The position numbers were made by a program, and so were the translations under genes. From Moorena bouillonii PNG (GTDB lineage Bacteria > Cyanobacteriota > Cyanobacteriia > Cyanobacteriales > Coleofasciculaceae), in the NCBI RefSeq assembly GCF_001942495.1, contig NZ_MKZS01000001.1, positions 6,399,088 to 6,437,836 of the forward strand: DNA of 38,749 nt, in the 5' to 3' direction. Shown here piece after piece: positions 33,684 to 38,749 of this stretch (its first letter is position 1; each line of letters begins with the position of its first letter). The notes under the pieces were generated by a model. The model made no database searches. It was not told the origin of the DNA and saw only the letters and a program-made list of their open reading frames with translations.

Positions 33684-35294
33684 TTAACTACTCCCTAAAA
33701 CAAACAAACTCAGAAGCGTACCACTATTCCAGAGACTATGGAGCAGCATGGGAGCTAGGAGATTACGCGATCGCGTGTAAACGAATCCCAAGACAATTCC
33801 CAATGTGGCTAGGGGTAGGACTTCTGAGAGACTCAAATGAGCGATCGCAAAAATCAGACTACTTAATGCGATCGCTCCCCAAACTGGTAGATAACGAGTC
33901 AAAGAGGGCAACAAGAACCCTCGAAAGATTATCTCTTCAAACAATGGTGCTGCCACAGCTGCTGTCAGAAAGAATATGATCAAAGCTATGCTGTCCTGTC
34001 CCTCCAAAGCTAGGGGCAACAGTGGGTTACTACCGCCGTTTCCTTGCCATAACTGTTGGTTAATCAGAGATACCACAATCACCAAGGGGAGTGCTATCAA
34101 ATAGCCACCGACTCCCCAGACAATCCAGTTGCTGCGCCACTTGAAGCTAAACCAATCCTCTGGCAGGGGCAAAAAGGGCTTAATGGAAAGATACATCACT
34201 AACAAGCCCCCAAATGCCATGATTAGGTAAGTTAGCAACACATAGAAAGCACTCATCTGTACCGTAAAATTGGCTGGGTTAATTCCAACAATCCCCAGTG
34301 ACAAACCAATTAAAACCGGTAACAGCAGTTGACCGATAGCGAAAAAACCAAAAATCAGCACTTGCCAAATAATTTCCCCATCCCAAGCTGTTTTCCATGG
34401 GACATTATGATTGGTTGCTATCAGGGATTGCTTACCTTGAAACAACAACTGACCAACCAAGCACACTAAGATTAGCAAACCCAATAGGGTATTAAATCCT
34501 GGCATGACAGCGATAACGAATAATTTGACAATTGCTTGTTCAGCCGTTTCTTGTTCTTGGGTTTGGAGTGACAATAGGTCATCTTGGCGCTGCTGCACTT
34601 GATACAGCTGACTCAACGCCCGATAGCGGAACCAATTATCTAAATTTTGTTCAATTTTTTCCTCAGCATCTGGTAGTACCAGGGGTGGCTCACTCCATAG
34701 ACCCATTAATACCCCAGCAGTTTCTAATGAGCCATTAGAGTATGTCTGTTTATCCCAGGTTTCAATAGCAGCATCGGTTTTTCCTTGTTGAGCTTGGAGA
34801 ATGCCAATACGCAAATCCAGCCGAGCAATCAGCTGTTCGATGTCAGACAATGACTGTTGCAATTGCTGTTGCTGGGAGGGATAGGCGTTTTGGGTCAGGG
34901 GAGTAGCTGGTGATTGTGATTGCCCTCTATCGTTCGGTGTGGTTACCTTCCCTATGGAAAATTTTTGGAGTTTGGTCAGAACCTTTGACTGATTGGTCTG
35001 AGCCAATTGACGGGCTGTTTCATACTGTTTTTGAGCAGATTGAAACGGCTCAGCACCAATCAAAGCATTTCGAGCCACAGTCCAATCTACCTTAGACTCC
35101 TGATTAGACTGCTCAGATGCAGCAGAATCAGGGTTTGTGTTCTGCCACTCCCAGCCATGGAGTACTAGATTGGTTTGGCGAAGTTCCAGACTAGTTTGAA
35201 TCTGGGGCTGACCCCAGCTTTCTACCAGAGAAAGGCCAATTCTAGCGATCGCAAAAATCGTCAGTACAATCAAAACCAACCGTTTTATAGTCAT
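33684..35294 (-). CDS. CPBP family intramembrane metalloprotease
   Basis: A membrane protein of the CAAX protease/bacteriocin-processing family. The ATG at 35294 (preceded by a G-rich stretch, GTTGGGGGGTTCG) gives 536 residues; a GTG at 35333 would add 13 before the first membrane helix. After a membrane anchor (about 2-24) comes a soluble, Gln-rich helical region (about 25-240) with TPR-like character, which is unusual, then about eight membrane helices. The active-site motifs are intact in the C-terminal part: EEIIFRG (E453, E454, R458 in this numbering), FAIAHL (H486) and LLHSLWN (H519, N523). Substrate unknown; the large soluble region could be a partner-binding domain. Convergent with the amidase gene. 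Confidence 0.88.
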   Translation of the reverse strand: MTIKRLVLIVLTIFAIARIGLSLVESWGQPQIQTSLELRQTNLVLHGWEWQNTNPDSAASEQSNQESKVDWTVARNALIGAEPFQSAQKQYETARQLAQTNQSKVLTKLQKFSIGKVTTPNDRGQSQSPATPLTQNAYPSQQQQLQQSLSDIEQLIARLDLRIGILQAQQGKTDAAIETWDKQTYSNGSLETAGVLMGLWSEPPLVLPDAEEKIEQNLDNWFRYRALSQLYQVQQRQDDLLSLQTQEQETAEQAIVKLFVIAVMPGFNTLLGLLILVCLVGQLLFQGKQSLIATNHNVPWKTAWDGEIIWQVLIFGFFAIGQLLLPVLIGLSLGIVGINPANFTVQMSAFYVLLTYLIMAFGGLLVMYLSIKPFLPLPEDWFSFKWRSNWIVWGVGGYLIALPLVIVVSLINQQLWQGNGGSNPLLPLALEGQDSIALIIFFLTAAVAAPLFEEIIFRGFLLPSLTRYLPVWGAIALSSLIFAIAHLSLSEVLPLATLGIVLGFVYTRSRNLLAPMLLHSLWNSGTLLSLFVLGSS

Positions 35295-35524
35295 CGAACC
35301 CCCCAACACACAAGCATTTTGCTTATTAGTCACTAGTTATTTGTTGGTAGTCAACGGACAAGTAACCAATAACTAGTCACCAACTGTACACTGCCACTTT
35401 AGGGATAATCTAGCTAGGTTAGAATGACCTTGATGATTCGGAATCATCTGAGTATACCCAGTATACATTTGTCACCCTAGCTGACCCGGCTGAACCACAT
35501 ACCTGCTCATGGAGGAATAAAAGA
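35295..35524. other. Divergent promoter region with inverted ATTAGT-type repeats
   Basis: CTAGTTATT (about 35334-35342) and AATAACTAG (about 35371-35379) form an inverted repeat. The sequence between them keeps a loose 7-bp rhythm related to the array at 6112-6167. The region serves the divergent protease and phosphatase genes. Confidence 0.5.
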
Positions 35525-36874
35525 TTGGCTACCCGCGTCGTTATTGTCCGTCACGGTCAAAGTACTTACAACATTCAGCAGATCATTCAAGGACGCAGTG
35601 ATCAGTCAGTCTTGACCGACAAAGGTCGTGCTGATGCCCAAAAAGTTGGTACTGCCCTCAGTAGCCTCAGCTTTGATGCCATCTACTGCTCCCCTTTACA
35701 ACGGGCAAAGCAAACCGCAGAGATTATCCTATCCTATTTGCCAGACGCTCCCCAGTTACAGCCATCAGATCAGCTGATGGAAATCGATTTACCCCTTTGG
35801 CAAAATCTGCAAAAGAACGAAGTTTTGGAAAAATTCCCAGAAGACTACCAGCACTGGAAAGAACGCCCCCATGAATTTTCCATGGTCATTCCCACAGCGG
35901 TCGGGTCTAAAGAACACTTTCCCGTGCTTGAACTGTATAAACAAGCAGAGCAGTTTTGGCAAGAGGTTATCCCCCTCTATCAAGGAGGTACGATTTTAAT
36001 CGTAGCCCATAATGGTATCAATCGCTGCTTAATTAGCAGTGCCATTGGGGTAACTCCTGCTCGTTACCATAGTATCAGGCAATCCAATTGTGGCATCAAT
36101 GTGCTAAATTTCACTGGTGGTTGGGGAGAAACCGTACAATTGGAATCCCTCAATCAAACCTCCCACTTGGGGGAAACATTGCCAAGAAGGGGAGATATTG
36201 ACCAAGGGTTGCGTCTGTTGTTGGTGCGCCATGGTGAAACCGATTGGAATCGTGCGTCTCGCTTTCAGGGACAGATTAATGTGCCTTTAAATGACAATGG
36301 TCGTAAACAAGGACAGCAGGCGGCTGAGTTTCTCAAAGATATCCCCATTGATTTTGCAGTCAGTAGCCCCATGCTGCGTCCTAAGGAAACTGCTGAAATT
36401 ATTCTCCAGTCTCACCCCAATGTCAATTTGCAACTTGATGATGGACTCTGGGAAATCAGTCATGGCTTATGGGAGGGCAAATTAGAGTCAGAGATAGCCC
36501 AAGAGTATGGTGAATTGCTGCATCAGTGGAAAGTTGCCCCAGAAACGGTACAAATGCCAGAAGGAGAGAACCTACAGGATGTTTTGGAAAGAGTAGTGGC
36601 ATCCTGGAATGGGATAGTTAAATCAGCTACGGCATCTGGTTCTGGATTTCAGACTGGCTTAGTGGTGGCTCATGATGCTATCAATAAAGTAGTACTTTGT
36701 GACATTCTTGGCTTGAGTCCAGCATTAATTTGGAATATCAAGCAGGGAAATGGGGCTGTCAGCGTCATTGATTATCCCCAAGGCTTAGACAAAGCGCCAG
36801 TATTGCAAGCGATGAATATCACCACACACCTATCTGGAGGTGTATTGGATAAAACAGCGGCTGGTGCGCTGTAG
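35525..36874 (+). CDS. Tandem histidine phosphatase (two phosphoglycerate-mutase-like domains)
   Basis: The TTG at 35525 follows GGAGG (35512-35516) at good spacing, and the product starts at the usual family position with VVIVRHGQSTYN. At 449 residues it is a fusion of two histidine phosphatase domains. Domain 1 (about 1-205) has the phospho-accepting His in RHGQS and the second His in LIVAHNGINR. Domain 2 (about 233-430) has LLLVRHGETDWN, RFQGQ, and GLVVAHDAINK. Both appear catalytically intact. The family includes phosphoglycerate mutases and several phosphatases; this two-domain type is common in cyanobacteria and its substrate is not evident here. Transcription is probably monocistronic. 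Confidence 0.9.
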   Translation: MATRVVIVRHGQSTYNIQQIIQGRSDQSVLTDKGRADAQKVGTALSSLSFDAIYCSPLQRAKQTAEIILSYLPDAPQLQPSDQLMEIDLPLWQNLQKNEVLEKFPEDYQHWKERPHEFSMVIPTAVGSKEHFPVLELYKQAEQFWQEVIPLYQGGTILIVAHNGINRCLISSAIGVTPARYHSIRQSNCGINVLNFTGGWGETVQLESLNQTSHLGETLPRRGDIDQGLRLLLVRHGETDWNRASRFQGQINVPLNDNGRKQGQQAAEFLKDIPIDFAVSSPMLRPKETAEIILQSHPNVNLQLDDGLWEISHGLWEGKLESEIAQEYGELLHQWKVAPETVQMPEGENLQDVLERVVASWNGIVKSATASGSGFQTGLVVAHDAINKVVLCDILGLSPALIWNIKQGNGAVSVIDYPQGLDKAPVLQAMNITTHLSGGVLDKTAAGAL

Positions 36875-36912
36875 CTAAACAATAGGATCAAGTCCCATGC
36901 TTTGGGGTAAGT

Positions 36913-37005
36913 ATGTTGAAGGTTGGTTGAAGGTTGACCCTAAGCAAAGCGTGTTACAGTCAACCTCGCCGACAAAGGATGCTTACGGCGAACAACCTTC
37001 AACAT
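36913..37005. repeat. Nested inverted-repeat element upstream of acyP
   Basis: ATGTTGAAGGTTG (36913-36925) is the exact inverse of CAACCTTCAACAT (36993-37005). A second pair, AGGTTGAC (36931-36938) and GTCAACCT (36959-36966), is nested inside. The 93-bp structure is non-coding and looks like a MITE-like or cruciform repeat. It begins 39 bases after the phosphatase stop, so it may also stop transcription. Confidence 0.6.
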
Positions 37006-37036
37006 TAACTTGATGTAGTCAACAGCAAACTGCTAA

Positions 37037-37333
37037 ATGCAAAACTCATCAACACCACACAAGCAAATCCGCACCCATGTTTTCATTTCCGGAAGAGTTC
37101 AAGGAGTTGGTTATCGCTACGCCACAATGCTTCAAGCTAAGCATCTAGGGGTGAACGGCTGGGTCAGAAATCTTCTTGATAAGCGTGTGGAAGCAGTGTT
37201 TGAAGGGAACACCGCAGCAGTAGAAGCTATGGTGCGTTGGTGTCATAGCGGACCGTTAAATGCTGTGGTTGACAATGTGGTGGTTAAGAATGAGACACCG
37301 GAAGGTTTGCAGGGATTTGAAATTACCCACTAA
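37037..37333 (+). CDS. acyP: Acylphosphatase
   Basis: Hydrolyses acyl phosphates such as carbamoyl phosphate or 1,3-bisphosphoglycerate in the cytosol. The 98-residue product has the standard size. It shows the phosphate-binding loop GRVQGVGYR with catalytic Arg27, and GWVRNLLDKRVEAVFEG with catalytic Asn45. The beta-alpha-beta pattern runs to the end (GFEITH). The N-terminal ten residues are extra relative to the minimal fold. A nested inverted-repeat element lies just upstream, so expression probably depends on a short promoter between the two. Confidence 0.95.
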   Translation: MQNSSTPHKQIRTHVFISGRVQGVGYRYATMLQAKHLGVNGWVRNLLDKRVEAVFEGNTAAVEAMVRWCHSGPLNAVVDNVVVKNETPEGLQGFEITH

Positions 37334-37410
37334 TCGGTATAGTTGAGCTTGGTTGTAAATCCGTTTTCGTAGCGTGACCGTAGGTCAATCCCATTGATAA
37401 CTAAAAATTA

Positions 37411-37453
37411 ACATCTACTAGTCTAGACTAGTAGATTCTAGACTAGTAGATGT
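37411..37453. promoter_or_regulatory. 17-bp perfect dyad made of two tandem 15-mers, before the PII-like gene
   Basis: ACATCTACTAGTCTAGA (37411-37427) pairs perfectly with TCTAGACTAGTAGATGT (37437-37453) around a 9-base loop. The same region is also a tandem repeat: TCTAGACTAGTAGAT at 37422-37436 and 37437-37451. It ends 7 bases before the PII-like ATG, so the hairpin would hold the leader and ribosome-binding site. It may be an operator, an attenuator, or the acyP terminator. Confidence 0.6.
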
Positions 37454-37460
37454 CAGGATT

Positions 37461-37781
37461 ATGGAATTTCCTATGTCTACAGAAGATGCTCCCATCAATA
37501 ATGCTGTCTTAGTCACCATCATTGGTGAATCAGTAATTAGAGAAAGCCTTGTCAAGCTAATCAAAAGCCACGGGGCTACTGGTTATACTGTTAGTGATGT
37601 ACGGGGAGAGGGGGGTCATGGCAGACGTCTAGGAGATATTCCGGGCTACAACACCAATGTTGAAATTAAGACGATCGTATCCCGGGAAGTGTCTGATGCA
37701 ATTCTGCGTGCTATAGCCGAATACCGGAATCGTCACGCCTTAATTGCCTACCGACAGGATATAGAAACGTTAAGTAATTAA
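37461..37781 (+). CDS. PII-like (GlnB superfamily) signalling protein
   Basis: A 106-residue protein; an ATG at 37473 would remove four residues. It has the ferredoxin-like PII core: VLVTIIGESVIRESLVKLIK (about 16-35), then GATGYTVSDVRGEGG (the start of the T-loop), VEIKTIVSREVSDAILRAI, and ALIAYRQDIETL as the last strand. The T-loop lacks the YRG tyrosine of GlnB, so uridylylation or serine phosphorylation like classic PII is not expected. It is closer to SbtB-like or other PII-like proteins, which bind adenine nucleotides and control transporters or enzymes. No sbtA or ammonium transporter is adjacent, so the partner is unknown. A perfect palindrome occupies its leader. Confidence 0.8.
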   Translation: MEFPMSTEDAPINNAVLVTIIGESVIRESLVKLIKSHGATGYTVSDVRGEGGHGRRLGDIPGYNTNVEIKTIVSREVSDAILRAIAEYRNRHALIAYRQDIETLSN

Positions 37782-37818
37782 AGCAGCGATCAAGTTATCA
37801 CAAGTAATTACCAGTAAG

Positions 37819-38229
37819 TTAATCTAACCAATCATCGATTTTCTGGCTCCGATACACACGCCTAGACTTTGGACTTCCCTGACTCTTACTGCCAGTGCTA
37901 CTTTCACTAGGTTCGGTGGTTACAGGATTAACTTCCCGTTTATATAAATCTGACTTACGATATTGGTTCTTTAATGGTGATTGCTTCTGGGGTTTAGGCT
38001 TGGGGTGTCTATTTTTCCAACCGAGAGTTCTTTGTAAAGAGCGCAATTGGGCATGAGCTTCATTGATTTGTTGCAACTTGCAGTGAGCTTTCTGTTGTAG
38101 CCGGGGATTACCAGAAAAACGGTCAGGATGCCATACCCAGGTCAAATCGAGGTAGCCCTGGTGAATCTCCTCCTGTGAAGCTCCAGGCTCCAGCTCCAAG
38201 ATTCTGTAGTATTTCTCTACCTCTAACAT
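37819..38229 (-). CDS. Short J-domain protein
   Basis: A 136-residue protein with an N-terminal J domain (about residues 5-66): YYRILELEPGASQEEIHQGY, then WVWHPDRF with the HPD motif that activates Hsp70 (DnaK), then QINEAHAQLRSL. The C-terminal half is Lys/Pro/Ser-rich and probably disordered, ending RVYRSQKIDDWLD. It lacks the Gly/Phe region and the zinc-finger and substrate domains of full DnaJ, so it is a class C type J protein with a special client. It converges with the PII-like gene. Confidence 0.9.
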   Translation of the reverse strand: MLEVEKYYRILELEPGASQEEIHQGYLDLTWVWHPDRFSGNPRLQQKAHCKLQQINEAHAQLRSLQRTLGWKNRHPKPKPQKQSPLKNQYRKSDLYKREVNPVTTEPSESSTGSKSQGSPKSRRVYRSQKIDDWLD

Positions 38230-38308
38230 TTACAATATCCTCTTCCGACAGTGACAGGAAAATCAATTAGTAGACACAAATAAGCCCAAACAAACTTGTT
38301 GGGGCAAA

Positions 38309-38379
38309 TGTCAGCTATCAGCTTAAGCGCTACGCGCACGCTACGCGAACAGCTACCAGCTATCAGCTAATAGCTGACA
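38309..38379. repeat. CAGCTAN heptamers interrupted by a GC-rich block, bounded by inverted repeats
   Basis: Heptamers CAGCTAT and CAGCTTA (38312-38325), a 24-base block with CGCTACGCG twice (38326-38349), then CAGCTAC, CAGCTAT, CAGCTAA and TAGCTGA (38350-38377). The whole is bounded by TGTCAGCTAT (38309-38318) and its exact inverse ATAGCTGACA (38370-38379). Confidence 0.75.
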
Positions 38380-38693
38380 CTTTTATAGCTACTTACTTAG
38401 TTCAGGATAAAGGCATCTTATTTTGAAATACCTACTCGATCTAAGAGTAATACGATAAGTATTTTTGCTTATTATTTTTGTTATCTTATCTGAGTAAGGC
38501 TTCTAACATTTAGATGCTTTTGTTCTGCTACTTAGTCAAATAAACAATAAATTTAAGTCTGAATTAATTGCAAGTAAATTGCAGCAAAAAAACACATCAA
38601 TTTAAGAAATATATAGTTTCTAGTCTTTAGTTAACGTAAGTTCATAGTTTGACAGCAAACCTCTACAGCATTGATTAGCCCTGATTAGGTATA

Positions 38694-38749
38694 GCAGAAG
38701 TCAGAAGTCAGAAGTCAGAAGTCAGAAGTCAGAAGTCAGAAGTCAGAAG
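38694..38749. repeat. TCAGAAG heptamer array running off the right edge
   Basis: One variant unit GCAGAAG (38694-38700) is followed by seven exact TCAGAAG units to the last base. The true length is unknown because the window ends inside the array. Confidence 0.95.

Larger units (their letters stand above)
38230..38749. other. Intergenic region at the right end
   Basis: 520 bases upstream of the J-domain gene with no supported gene. It has a CAGCTAN heptamer array with an inserted block (38309-38379), AT-rich sequence (38400-38690), and a TCAGAAG heptamer array that runs off the edge. Confidence 0.5.

Noticed and set aside
38694-38749. CRISPR array
   Set aside because: The 7-bp units are contiguous with no spacers; the same holds for the arrays at 6112, 17305, 33492 and 33592, and no cas genes are present.
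1-38749. Insertion sequences, integrases or prophage genes
   Set aside because: No transposase, integrase or phage structural motif was found in the translated frames; mobility signs are limited to small non-coding repeats.

Overview
The window looks like chromosomal DNA of a large-genome filamentous cyanobacterium. The evidence is a CpcT/CpeT-type phycobiliprotein lyase, an SqdX-type sulfolipid glycosyltransferase, a CyaB-type GAF-GAF-PAS adenylate cyclase, a CtaA-like copper ATPase, many GCGATCGC (HIP1) octamers (for example near 953, 1200 and 2250) and many arrays of 7-bp tandem repeats. The repeat style, together with a megasynthase gene, suggests a Moorena (Moorea)-like organism; that placement is inference. 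No rRNA, tRNA, CRISPR array, complete insertion sequence or prophage was recognised.

Layout. Bases 1-8.5 kb are mostly housekeeping genes on the minus strand: the 5' end of an exported protein (possibly BamA/Omp85), purC, a small plus-strand gene, a cyaB-like cyclase, sqdX, cpcT and a phytase-like secreted protein. Bases 8.6-15.6 kb are a biosynthetic remnant: one NRPS termination module (docking-C-A-N-methyltransferase-PCP-TE, predicted to load glycine and make a sarcosine residue), preceded by a 118-codon gene that keeps only the start of a fatty acyl-AMP ligase and ends in a short acidic tail. I read this as an assembly line that collapsed by internal deletion. A small conserved gene with its own terminator follows. 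Bases 16-22.3 kb hold a secreted TPR protein, a 51-residue membrane protein, two translationally coupled AAA-like NTPases and an FHA protein.

Bases 22.5-25.1 kb hold a copper-type P-type ATPase with a Fur-box-like site upstream. Bases 25.4-30.2 kb are an accessory block: a truncated SAM methyltransferase, a ureidoglycolate-lyase-like cupin, a pyruvoyl aspartate 1-decarboxylase (PanD) and two tandem gamma-butyrobetaine-hydroxylase-like Fe(II)/2-oxoglutarate oxygenases. This is the best candidate for an undescribed pathway; chemistry on beta-alanine or a methylated derivative is the working hypothesis. Bases 30.8-33.5 kb encode two peptidoglycan hydrolases without obvious signal peptides. Bases 33.7-38.2 kb encode a CPBP membrane protease, a tandem histidine phosphatase, acylphosphatase, a PII-like protein behind a striking palindromic repeat, and a J-domain protein.

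Intergenic DNA is unusually rich in structure. At least five heptamer arrays of different sequence occur; one touches the sqdX start codon and another runs off the right edge. There are also MITE-like inverted-repeat elements and strong hairpins.
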